NCBI GenBank assembly: GCA_046726275.1
Contig: JBKPAF010000074.1
Span: 1 to 18,844, forward strand
DNA: 18,844 nucleotides
Direction of reading: 5' to 3'
Source: DASXTW01 sp046726275
GTDB lineage: Bacteria > Actinomycetota > UBA4738
This document shows, piece by piece, positions 5,609-11,923 of this stretch (within the stretch, counting starts at the first letter, position 1; each line of letters opens with the position of its first letter). The notes beneath the pieces were generated by a model that ran no database searches, was not told the origin of the DNA, and was given only the letters and a program-made list of their open reading frames with translations. Made by a program: the position numbers and the translations under genes.

Positions 5609-7918
5609 TCAGACCGGGATCGGGAGGTCGACGTCCTCGTCCCTCAGCTTTTCGGGGTCGACGGGTGCCCCGGCTTCGATGAGTGAGGCGCTCCGCTGTA
5701 CGTCGTCGCCGCGGCCGACGCCGACGGTTGCTAGAACCCGACCCTCCTTGATGTAGAAGGCCAGGAAGTTCCTGTCCTCGATGCTTCCTCGGACGACCAA
5801 CTCGTCCCACTCGGTGTGGTAGCCGGTGTACTGGAGGTTCAGCTCGTACTGGTCCGACCAGAACCAGTAGACCTCGCGGTACGGGGACGCTTTGCCGAGC
5901 ATGCTCATGGCTGCGGCCCGACCGTGCTTGATGGCGTTCTGCCAGTGCTCGACGCGGACGCGCCGGCCGAAGACTGGATTGCTGTGGTTGGCCACGTCCC
6001 CGGCCGCGAAGATGCCCTCCACGTTGGTCCTGCACAGCTCGTCCACGACGATGCCGTTCTCGATCTCGATCCCGGAGCCTTCCAGGAGGTCCACCACCGG
6101 CTCGACCCCCAGTCCAACCACCACGAAGTCGGACTCGAGTGACAGTCCTCCGGCGGTGACCACTCGCTCGACCCGTCCCGGGCCCTCGAAGGAAGCGACC
6201 CGGTCCCGGAAGTGCATCCGCACTCCTTTGTCGCGATGGATGGCCTCCAACACCGTCCCTACCTTCTCGCCGAGGACCCGGGCCAACGGAGCGTCGTTGC
6301 CGTCGACCACGGTGACCGACAACCCCTTCTGCCGAAGCGAGGCCGCAACCTCGGAGCCGATGAACCCCATCCCGGCGATCACCACGCTCTTTCCTGGACT
6401 GATCTCAGCGCGGATGCGTTCGGTATCCTCCACCGTTCGAAGGTCGTAGACGCCTGGCAGATCCAGGCCCGGGATGGGGAACCTCCGGTTCCGGGCTCCG
6501 GTCGCGATCAGGAGCTTGTCGAACGGCACCGCCTCCCCGCCCTCGATGGCGACCGTTCTCGCGGTGGGATCGATCGCGCTGACCCTGGTTCCCAGCCGAA
6601 GCTCCACCTCGTTGTCCGGCCAGAACGCGGCCGACTCGACCAGGGCCTCGTCGAACGAGGTCTCCCCGCGAAGGAAACTCTTCGACAAAGGAGGTCGTTC
6701 GTACGGAAGGTGCTGCTCGGCGCCGATCAGCGTGAGCTGACCTTCGAAGCCCTCCCGGCGCAAGGTGGCGGCGGCCGTGCCGCCACACAGTGCGGCCCCG
6801 ACGATGACGATGTGCTCCCGCCCACCTCCTCGTCCCCTGCTCGGCCTTCCAGCCCCGTCGCCCTCCGATGGCCGGGCCCCCTTGACCGGGACGACGGACA
6901 GGCGCTTCACCGCAGGGCCTTGGATCACCTCGCCCCCGACGGCGTACCTGGAGCCGTGGCAGGGACAGTCCCAGGTCCGGTCGGCATCGTTCCAATCGAC
7001 GGTGCATCCCATGTGAGTGCACCGAGGCGAAAGCGCCACCAGATACCCCTCCTCGTCCTTGAACACGGCCAGCTGCTGGCCTTCCAGGTCGACCACCCCG
7101 CCGTGCCCGGGTGCGAGGTCCTCGACCGTGCGATCGACCGTCTTGGCGATCAGCACATCGGTCGGCGCGTAGTGGGCGACCTGGTTCGGGACGGATCCAA
7201 GGAGGAACCGGCGGGCCCCGGACATGCCCTTGTTTCCGACCACGATCAGGTCGATGTCGGAGGCCTCGGCCACCTGACAGAGGACGTCGGCGGGTTCTCC
7301 CTGTCCGACCACGGGCTCGACCTTCACCCCCTCAGGCCTGCCCTTGGCGGCTTCCTCCAGGGTGATCGCCCCCACGACGGGGTCGCCCACGTAGACGAGG
7401 GTGACCGTGGAGCGGAGCAGCATGGCCAGTTCGAAGGTCTTCCGGGCCGCCTCGCTCGCCGTCGGCGACCCGTCGGTGCCGGCGAGGATCTTCTTGTACC
7501 CGAGGTCAGCCCGCTTCGACCGATCCGAGCGAGTGGTGTCGACGATCAGGAGATCGCAAGGCGAGTAGTGAGCGATCCGGTCGGGAACGCTACCCAGGCG
7601 GAACCGCGTGGCCTGGCCCATCCCCTTGTTTCCCACCACGATCAGGTCCGCGGTCTCGCGCTCGGCCGCGTCCAGGATCATCTCCGCAGGGTCTGCCTGC
7701 CCGATCTCCCCCGTGGACTCCACCTTCTGGCGGGACGCCGCATCCAGCGATCGCCGGATGACGTCCTGGGCCACCTGGCGGTTCATTCGGGGCGGCTCGT
7801 AAGCGCATACGATGTGCAGCGCTGCGCGGGTCCTTTTCGCGAGACGGATGGCCGCGTCGCGGGCGGCCGTTGCGGTGACGGACCCGTCGGTCCCCACGAC
7901 GAGCTTTCGGTATCCCAT
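5609..7918 (-). CDS. Fusion protein: two universal-stress domains, Rieske [2Fe-2S] domain and FAD/NAD(P) ferredoxin-reductase-like domain
   Basis: One uninterrupted 769-residue frame joins four domains. UspA domain 1 (about 3-127) has the nucleotide-binding motif G96-x2-G99-x9-G109-Ser110; UspA domain 2 (about 141-259) has G228-x2-G231-x9-G241-Ser242. A Rieske domain (about 265-347) has both cluster boxes, CTHMGC (Cys300, His302) and CPCHGS (Cys318, His321). After a Gly/Arg linker (348-368) comes an FAD-dependent pyridine-nucleotide reductase: FAD motif VGAALCGG (373-380), PYERPPLSK (405-413), NAD(P) motif GMGFIG (516-521), GIFAAGDVA (635-643), and a C-terminal reductase domain (about 680-760). 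Such reductases pass electrons from NAD(P)H via FAD to iron-sulfur or monooxygenase partners; the Rieske domain is plausibly the internal acceptor. The acceptor beyond it is unknown. The gene follows the cupredoxin gene by 39 nt on the same strand, suggesting an operon. No signal peptide is seen, so it is predicted to be cytoplasmic. Confidence 0.92.
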   Translation of the reverse strand: MGYRKLVVGTDGSVTATAARDAAIRLAKRTRAALHIVCAYEPPRMNRQVAQDVIRRSLDAASRQKVESTGEIGQADPAEMILDAAERETADLIVVGNKGMGQATRFRLGSVPDRIAHYSPCDLLIVDTTRSDRSKRADLGYKKILAGTDGSPTASEAARKTFELAMLLRSTVTLVYVGDPVVGAITLEEAAKGRPEGVKVEPVVGQGEPADVLCQVAEASDIDLIVVGNKGMSGARRFLLGSVPNQVAHYAPTDVLIAKTVDRTVEDLAPGHGGVVDLEGQQLAVFKDEEGYLVALSPRCTHMGCTVDWNDADRTWDCPCHGSRYAVGGEVIQGPAVKRLSVVPVKGARPSEGDGAGRPSRGRGGGREHIVIVGAALCGGTAAATLRREGFEGQLTLIGAEQHLPYERPPLSKSFLRGETSFDEALVESAAFWPDNEVELRLGTRVSAIDPTARTVAIEGGEAVPFDKLLIATGARNRRFPIPGLDLPGVYDLRTVEDTERIRAEISPGKSVVIAGMGFIGSEVAASLRQKGLSVTVVDGNDAPLARVLGEKVGTVLEAIHRDKGVRMHFRDRVASFEGPGRVERVVTAGGLSLESDFVVVGLGVEPVVDLLEGSGIEIENGIVVDELCRTNVEGIFAAGDVANHSNPVFGRRVRVEHWQNAIKHGRAAAMSMLGKASPYREVYWFWSDQYELNLQYTGYHTEWDELVVRGSIEDRNFLAFYIKEGRVLATVGVGRGDDVQRSASLIEAGAPVDPEKLRDEDVDLPIPV

Positions 7919-7957
7919 GGGCTCCCGATCCTAGTGCGGTCGTGTCGCGAGCGCGGG

Positions 7958-8797
7958 TCAGCCGGTTGGGGAGGCCGTGGGTGAGGCCGCCGACCCCGCG
8001 ATGAAGGTTCCGTTCATGAACAGATGGAAGTCGCATACGAAGTAATAGGTCCCCGCGGGGATCGCCTCCACCTGATAGGTCATCTTCTTCGGCCCATCCA
8101 CACGGTCCCCGACGAACAGGGACTGAGACCTGGAGCTGTCGTCGTAGATGGCTACGTTGTGCGGTGCACCGTCCTGGTTGTCGAAGTCGATGGTGAAGGC
8201 CTCCCCAGCCGGAGCCGCAAGGCACTTCACCCCGAACGAAAGGTTCTTGGCCACCACGCTCAGCGCGGTCCCTGCGGGAGCGCAGGTGTTTCCGCCGGAG
8301 CCCGAAGCAGCCTGGCCCCCTCCCTGACCCAGCGTGGGCTTGAACACCATGAGGTACAGGATGATGACGAGCGCTCCGAACCCGATCCACGCGATGGTCC
8401 AGGGTCGACGCGACTGCAGGATCTCCGCGAACTGGTCGTCCGTGACAGCTTCGCTGCCCCCCTCGATCGCCCGGGCCACGAATCCCACCCTCCGGTAGAA
8501 GGGCCGGGCCATCCGGTACATGGCCAGGGACGCGATCACCAGGACCCCAAGCGCGGTCCAGATCCATGCCTTCGACCACAGGTGACCCACGGCCGCCGCG
8601 GCGAACCCTCCCACGAGCAACACGGCGAGCGAGATGTAAAAGGCCTGGATCGAGGTCCCCGAGAGCTGAAGGAGCGCGTTGATCCGGGCGGGGTCGCGCT
8701 CGCGGCGCAGCTTGAAGGTGACCGAGACCGAGACCCCATGGGCGAGAAGGAACCCAAAAACCCCCACGAGATGGACGAACACCCAGAACTGATACAC
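7958..8797 (-). CDS. Four-pass membrane protein with C-terminal cupredoxin domain
   Basis: The 279-residue protein begins at GTG 8797, with GGAGGGG just upstream. Hydrophobic segments lie at about 4-26, 51-71, 77-96 and 134-152, with His9 and His20 in the first. This part resembles short DUF2269/CopD-like integral membrane proteins. A Gly/Ser linker follows (about 157-170), then a cupredoxin-like beta domain (about 172-268). The type-1 copper ligands are all visible: His213 in DGAPHNV, then Cys255, His258 and Met261 in FVCDFHLFM. By its position after the fourth helix, the copper domain would face the outside if the N-terminus is also outside. A Thr/Ser/Pro-rich tail ends the protein. It is the first gene of a probable two-gene operon with the Usp-Rieske-reductase fusion, suggesting a shared redox or copper role; this is inference. 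Confidence 0.87.
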   Translation of the reverse strand: MYQFWVFVHLVGVFGFLLAHGVSVSVTFKLRRERDPARINALLQLSGTSIQAFYISLAVLLVGGFAAAAVGHLWSKAWIWTALGVLVIASLAMYRMARPFYRRVGFVARAIEGGSEAVTDDQFAEILQSRRPWTIAWIGFGALVIILYLMVFKPTLGQGGGQAASGSGGNTCAPAGTALSVVAKNLSFGVKCLAAPAGEAFTIDFDNQDGAPHNVAIYDDSSRSQSLFVGDRVDGPKKMTYQVEAIPAGTYYFVCDFHLFMNGTFIAGSAASPTASPTG

Positions 8798-8841
8798 GCG
8801 CTGCCCCTCCGATCAGCCGGGTCGCCCCCGCCGGGCAGCGG

Positions 8842-8847
8842 ATTCTA
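8842..8847 (-). promoter_or_regulatory. Candidate -10 element for the cupredoxin operon
   Basis: Read on the minus strand, 8847-8842 is TAGAAT, close to the TATAAT consensus. It lies 44 nt before the GTG start of the cupredoxin gene and leaves room for a leader with the GGAGGGG ribosome binding site. The best -35 candidate at an acceptable distance (TCGAAC, 18 nt upstream) is weak. The same hexamer occurs before pckA. Confidence 0.3.
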
Positions 8848-8927
8848 CTGGACCTCCGCTGGACAGTTCGACCGGGGATGCTCCACCATCACGCGAAACC
8901 CTGGGTTCCAAAGGAGTGGAGCGAGCG

Positions 8928-9377
8928 ATGCCGGAAACGTACGACCCGCTGGCGCCGGAGGTCGAGGCCCTGCGGGCCGTGCCATTCTTTCAGGACCTCA
9001 CACCAGAGGACCTCCAGAGACTGGCCCGAATCGGGGAGAAACGCATCTACAAACCCGGCGAGGAGATCGTCCGCAAGGACGAGGAAGGCGTCGCTCTGTA
9101 CGTCATCTTGTCCGGGTCGGCAACCATCACCGCTGGGGGAAAGACGCACCGGCTCGGGTCCGGGGAATTCTTCGGCGAGATGGCGCTGTTGGAGGGCACC
9201 CGACGCACGGCCACCGTCACCGCGGCCGAGCCGGTGGAGGCGATGGTCATCGAGGCCACGTACTTCCGCCCGTTCCTGATCAAGAATGCGAGCGTGACCG
9301 TAACGATCCTCGAGGGCGTTACCCGACGCCTGCGAGAGGTGCAGGATCGGATCGACCGGCAGAGCGAAGGCGGCTGA
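8928..9377 (+). CDS. Single-domain cyclic-nucleotide-binding (Crp/PKA-type) protein
   Basis: The 149-residue product contains one cNMP-binding beta-roll and nothing else of note. It opens with PEVEALRAVPFFQDLTPEDLQRLARI, then GEEIVRKDEEGVALYVILSGSATI (about 45-68). The phosphate-binding cassette FGEMALLEGTRRTATV (about 81-96) holds the glutamate and the Arg-Thr-Ala expected to grip the cyclic phosphate. A final amphipathic helix (LEGVTRRLREVQDRIDRQ) follows, where Crp-type regulators would carry a winged helix; no DNA-binding domain is present. It probably acts as a sensor that works through a protein partner. ATG 8928 is chosen because AAGGAG (8911-8916) precedes it; the GTG at 8916 overlaps that site. 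The downstream small gene starts 20 nt after its stop and is probably co-transcribed. Confidence 0.85.
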   Translation: MPETYDPLAPEVEALRAVPFFQDLTPEDLQRLARIGEKRIYKPGEEIVRKDEEGVALYVILSGSATITAGGKTHRLGSGEFFGEMALLEGTRRTATVTAAEPVEAMVIEATYFRPFLIKNASVTVTILEGVTRRLREVQDRIDRQSEGG

Positions 9378-9397
9378 GGGGAAGGAGAAGAGGGGGT

Positions 9398-9634
9398 ATG
9401 GGAGAACAGGAGGCCCAGGCGAGCTTCGAAGAGGACATCAAGCCACTGTTCCGAGAGATGGATCGGCAGCGGATGGAGTGGGTGTTCGACCTGTGGAGCT
9501 ACGACGACGTAAAGGAGAACGCGGACAAGATCCTGGAGCGTCTGGAGGCCGGCGACATGCCGTGCGACGAGGAATGGCCGGAGGATCAGATCGAGCTGTT
9601 CCGCAATTGGATCGACAGCGGGATGGCTCCCTGA
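9398..9634 (+). CDS. Small acidic conserved protein with FEEDIKPLF...MPCD...W motif, function unknown
   Basis: This 78-residue protein has a layout I associate with a widespread actinobacterial family of uncharacterised small proteins. SFEEDIKPLFREMDRQRM lies near the start, FDLWSYDDVKENADKILERLEAGDMPCDEEWPEDQI-type text in the middle, and LFRNWIDSGMAP at the end. The order (a DI-PLF start, an LWSYDDV strand, an MP-D-WP loop and a W-I--G end) resembles the ends of small c-type cytochrome domains, but no CxxCH heme site is present; the single Cys56 is alone. That relation is a guess. The start ATG 9398 has AAGGAG about 10 nt upstream, and the gene follows the cyclic-nucleotide-binding gene by 20 nt, so the two may work together. 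It has no membrane segment or signal peptide. Confidence 0.75.
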   Translation: MGEQEAQASFEEDIKPLFREMDRQRMEWVFDLWSYDDVKENADKILERLEAGDMPCDEEWPEDQIELFRNWIDSGMAP

Positions 9635-9641
9635 GCTGCGT

Positions 9642-9659
9642 GAGCCCTGCCTGAGGCTC
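9642..9659. terminator. Candidate weak hairpin between convergent genes
   Basis: GAGCC (9642-9646) and GGCTC (9655-9659) can pair around an 8-nt loop in the 39-nt gap between the small acidic protein gene and the oppositely oriented small membrane protein gene. The gap also holds an imperfect direct repeat of CTGCGTGAGCCC and CTCCGTGAGCCC. There is no T run, so termination is only a possibility. Confidence 0.2.
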
Positions 9660-9673
9660 CGTGAGCCCGTGAA

Positions 9674-9865
9674 CTAATCCGATCTACGGTGAGAGATGGC
9701 GCCGCTCACCAGAAACGTCGCCCCGATCACGATGAGGACGACCGGCAAGATGTAGACCGCCTTCAGGTCGAGCACATCGAGTTGGTCGAGCAGGAACAGC
9801 ACGCCGAGCACGATGAAGATCAGCCCCCATACGATCGATCCCCTGTGGAACTCCCTGTCGTTCAC
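9674..9865 (-). CDS. Small two-pass membrane protein, LiaI/LiaF-type transmembrane region (DUF5668-like)
   Basis: The 63-residue product starts at a GTG that overlaps the stop of the upstream LiaF-like gene as GTGA, so it is translationally coupled. After a short polar head (NDREFHRGS) come two hydrophobic segments, about 10-27 (IVWGLIFIVLGVLFLLDQL) and 35-55 (AVYILPVVLIVIGATFLVSGA), and a basic end. The pattern of G-x-x-F-I-x-x-G-x-x-F-L-L-D followed by Leu-Pro-x-x-Leu-Ile-x-x-G is that of the membrane hairpin found in LiaI, LiaF and related envelope-stress proteins. It is the last gene of the pspC-liaF-like operon and probably modulates or anchors that system. A direct function is not known. 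Confidence 0.8.
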   Translation of the reverse strand: MNDREFHRGSIVWGLIFIVLGVLFLLDQLDVLDLKAVYILPVVLIVIGATFLVSGAISHRRSD

Positions 9866-10581
9866 GGCGCTCTGACCTCGATCTGGCCCAGACCCACCGA
9901 GAGGTCGAGCCTGAGGACGCCCGTGCCTGCCTGGAGTTCGAAGCCCGGCGGCCGCCGCGCCGTCAGGTCCACGTCGAAACCGCTCTCCTCGCGCCCGAAG
10001 ACCATCACCTGCCCCGCTCCCGCATGGGCCACCGCGACGACCCGGGCATCCTTTGGAACGCGAATCTCGAGTTGTCCGATCCCGACGCTCGCCGTGACCC
10101 GGGGGTTCGGGCTCGTGGAGAAGTCGACCGAGGTCAGGTCGATGGTGAGCTGACCGACGGAGAGGCGGTATTCACTCTGGACGTCGGCGAGGGTGGCGGG
10201 CCGCTCCGTGCGTTCTCCGACCCCGCCTTGCAACCGGATGTCCAGGCTGGAGGCGAGCGTCAGGATCACCGTGAGGATGACCCCCAGGATGATCAGCGGG
10301 CTGTGGCGCCCGGTCCGCGCCGCCGCGATCAACACGATGCCGACGACGATCAGCGCGCCCGGTAGGACCGCCAGGAGAGAGAAGCTCACGACGTCCAGGG
10401 CTTCGAGAAGCCAGATGACGCCTATCGCCACCAGGACGAGCCCGAGGATCAACCGGCTGAGCGGAAGAGGCCTCCGGGTCGGTTCGGCGGGTGGAAGCTC
10501 AGCGGCCGTGGTCGGGCCCACGCTCGGGCCGGCCTCCTCCGGGCGATCGCGCTCGTCGTCGGGTGGCCGTTCGTCGCTCAC
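9862..10581 (-). CDS. LiaF-like envelope-stress membrane protein
   Basis: This 239-residue protein has an acidic, Pro-rich head (1-38). Three hydrophobic segments follow (about 42-60, 67-88 and 95-113), including the GVIWLLEALDV...LPGALIVVGIVLI hairpin shared with LiaF/DUF5668 proteins. The extracytoplasmic or peripheral C-terminal beta domain (about 125-239) contains repeated GxGQLEIRVP / GAGQVMVFG / GLGQIEVRAP strands, the hallmark of the LiaF C-terminal beta-helix-like domain. In Firmicutes LiaF restrains the LiaS sensor of cell-wall antibiotic stress; no LiaRS pair is in this window, so the partner here is unknown. The start is GTG 10581, overlapping the PspC stop as GTGA, and its own stop overlaps the next start in the same way. 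The frame stays open upstream but overlaps pspC, so the longer reading was not used. Confidence 0.87.
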   Translation of the reverse strand: MSDERPPDDERDRPEEAGPSVGPTTAAELPPAEPTRRPLPLSRLILGLVLVAIGVIWLLEALDVVSFSLLAVLPGALIVVGIVLIAAARTGRHSPLIILGVILTVILTLASSLDIRLQGGVGERTERPATLADVQSEYRLSVGQLTIDLTSVDFSTSPNPRVTASVGIGQLEIRVPKDARVVAVAHAGAGQVMVFGREESGFDVDLTARRPPGFELQAGTGVLRLDLSVGLGQIEVRAP

Positions 10582-10979
10582 CGGCGAGTTCCCCAAACCA
10601 GGACCGCCACGCCCAGCGCGACCAGAGTGAGTGGCCCGACGACCTTGTCGAACCAGGAGATGAACCGGTCGACCAATAGGATGGTTCCGAGGGCGACGAG
10701 AGCCGTCCCGACCAGGATCCGGCCGGTCGCCCCGCTCCTGGGATGGACCGGGCCTTCCTCCTCGCCCGGTTTGGCCTCCGGGATCACGATGGCCGCCACG
10801 ATGTAGATCAGGATGCCCGAACCCCCGGCGATGGCCAGCACGACGAACGCGATACGCAGGAGCACCGGGTCCACTCCCAGGTAACGGCCCAGGCCACCGC
10901 AGACCCCGGCGATCATCCTGTCCTGCCTGCTTCGCCGGAGCACGTGGGGCGTCTCCGTGGATGGCAGCTGCTCGGTCAC
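10578..10979 (-). CDS. PspC-domain membrane protein
   Basis: The 133-residue protein begins with a polar stretch, then the PspC signature LRRSRQDRMIAGVCGGLGRYLGVDPVLLRIAF (about 14-45) leading into a hydrophobic hairpin (about 45-66, ending in VIPEAKP). A second hydrophobic pair near 86-102 and 113-130 follows. PspC in proteobacteria is a membrane sensor of the phage-shock response; actinobacterial PspC-domain proteins are often linked to LiaF-like partners, as here. The start is GTG 10979, with AAGGTG a few bases upstream. It is the first gene of a three-gene operon with the LiaF-like and DUF5668-like genes. It is divergent from the holin/DUF3618 pair across a 117-nt gap that probably holds both promoters. 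Confidence 0.88.
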   Translation of the reverse strand: MTEQLPSTETPHVLRRSRQDRMIAGVCGGLGRYLGVDPVLLRIAFVVLAIAGGSGILIYIVAAIVIPEAKPGEEEGPVHPRSGATGRILVGTALVALGTILLVDRFISWFDKVVGPLTLVALGVAVLVWGTRR

Positions 10980-11044
10980 GGCGACACCTTAGCCCGCGCC
11001 ACCGAGCGCGAACAAGGCAAGATGGCACTGTGGGTGGCCCGCCA

Positions 11045-11091
11045 GGTTTCCTGTCGCGGCTCGATGGGAAACCCGTCCGACAGGAGGTGAT
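11045..11091 (+). promoter_or_regulatory. Candidate bistable leader: strong hairpin and alternative pairing that hides the ribosome binding site
   Basis: Bases 11045-11056 (GGTTTCCTGTCG) pair with 11062-11073 (CGATGGGAAACC) to give a 12-bp stem, ten Watson-Crick and two G-U pairs, closed by the 5-nt loop CGGCT. The 3' half of the same 5' arm, TCCTGTCG (11049-11056), is also perfectly complementary to CGACAGGA (11078-11085). That sequence contains the first half of the very strong ribosome binding site AGGAGGTGAT (11082-11091) of the gene starting at GTG 11097. The two pairings exclude each other: the first leaves the site free, the second covers part of it. A DNA operator with inverted repeats is the main alternative reading. 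Confidence 0.4.
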
Positions 11092-11096
11092 GGCCA

Positions 11097-11534
11097 GTGG
11101 CCGATCCCGTGACCCACGAACTGCCCCGACCCGAAGCGCCGAGAACACCTCCGGAACAGCAGACAACAATCGGGCTGGTCCGGTCGATCGCCAACGATAC
11201 CTCCACGCTGGTACGGAAAGAGGTCGAGCTGGCCAAGCAGGAGCTCACCGCGGCCATCACGTCTCGGGTCGTCGGCGCGGCGGCGTTTGGGGTGGGAGCG
11301 GTGTTCGGCTTCCTCCTGCTGACCTTCCTGGCCCTCGCTGCGGCCGAGGCGCTCGACCTGGTCTTCGACCCCTGGCTGTCCCGGCTGATCGTGGCCGGAG
11401 TTTTCCTGTTGCTCGCTTCGGTGGCAGTTCTGATCGGCATGCAGAAGATGAAGGAGCCGTCCCTCGCCCCCGAGGAAACCAAGCGGACGGTCAAGGAGGA
11501 CGTTGAATGGGCGAAAGCGCAGCTCAAACGGTAA
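11097..11534 (+). CDS. Phage-holin-superfamily membrane protein (DUF1469/holin superfamily III type)
   Basis: This 145-residue protein has a polar head, then TIGLVRSIANDTSTLVRKEVELAKQEL (24-50), the conserved amphipathic helix of actinobacterial holin-superfamily III/DUF1469 proteins. Two hydrophobic segments follow at about 57-83 and 96-115, then a charged tail. Despite the family name these are chromosomal envelope proteins, not lysis proteins; there is no phage gene around it. Translation starts at GTG 11097, 9 nt after AGGAGG within a 10-base perfect anti-Shine-Dalgarno match. The 3' end overlaps the start of the DUF3618 gene by 28 nt. This pairing of holin-superfamily and DUF3618 genes is common in actinobacteria and suggests they act together at the membrane, possibly in osmotic or envelope stress. 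Confidence 0.87.
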   Translation: MADPVTHELPRPEAPRTPPEQQTTIGLVRSIANDTSTLVRKEVELAKQELTAAITSRVVGAAAFGVGAVFGFLLLTFLALAAAEALDLVFDPWLSRLIVAGVFLLLASVAVLIGMQKMKEPSLAPEETKRTVKEDVEWAKAQLKR

Positions 11535-11917
11535 GGGAGATCGAGGAGACCCGCGAGCGCCTGGACGCCGAGCTCCGGGAGCTGGAAACCCGTCTTCCCA
11601 GGCCCGCCGTCTGGACCAAGCGCCTCATGGGGATGGCGGTGGGCGGCGGGTTGGGAGCGACGGCCTTCCTGTTCGCCGTCCGCAGGCTCAGGAAGCGGAA
11701 GACGGAGAAGGTTCAGCCAGCGCAGGTCCACGCGGTGATCAACGTTCTGCCGGAAGAGCTGGCGGAGCGGCTGTCGGGTGCCTTCGAAGACGGAAGGGTG
11801 AGGCAATGGGCGACAGCGGCGGCCGGCGTCTGGGTCCTCCTCCGTCTGGCGGAGCTTCGGCAGCTTCGCCGGATGGACCGGCTGGCCTTCGTGCGAGCGC
11901 CAACCCGGTCGATCTGA
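11507..11917 (+). CDS. DUF3618-domain membrane protein
   Basis: The 136-residue product opens with the DUF3618 signature TVREIEETRERLDAELRELETRL (about 8-30), an amphipathic helix with the I-E-x-T-R-E-x-L core. A hydrophobic segment follows at about 41-58 (MGMAVGGGLGATAFLFAV), then a basic stretch RRLRKRK, and a second short hydrophobic region near 106-118. Its ATG 11507 lies inside the preceding gene (28-nt overlap in another frame) with AAGGAGGA 6 nt upstream, so it has its own ribosome binding site and is also likely to be coupled. Function is unknown; the company of a holin-superfamily gene and the divergent PspC/LiaF operon points to the envelope. Its stop is 6 nt from the stop of the convergent pckA gene, leaving no room for a separate terminator. 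Confidence 0.83.
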   Translation: MGESAAQTVREIEETRERLDAELRELETRLPRPAVWTKRLMGMAVGGGLGATAFLFAVRRLRKRKTEKVQPAQVHAVINVLPEELAERLSGAFEDGRVRQWATAAAGVWVLLRLAELRQLRRMDRLAFVRAPTRSI

Positions 11918-11923
11918 CCTCGA

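Noticed and set aside
6212..7984. Plus-strand open frame of 590 codons opposite the Usp-Rieske-reductase fusion
   Set aside because: It is antisense to a gene with four clear domains, lacks any motif, and its text is rich in His, Arg, Asp and Pro as expected for a mirror frame.
10582..11169. N-terminal extension of the LiaF-like frame
   Set aside because: It overlaps the whole pspC gene in another frame; the GTGA junction at 10578-10581 is the natural start.
11097..11534. Prophage remnant suggested by the holin-superfamily gene
   Set aside because: No endolysin, structural, integrase or repressor gene is nearby, and this family is a normal chromosomal actinobacterial membrane protein next to DUF3618.
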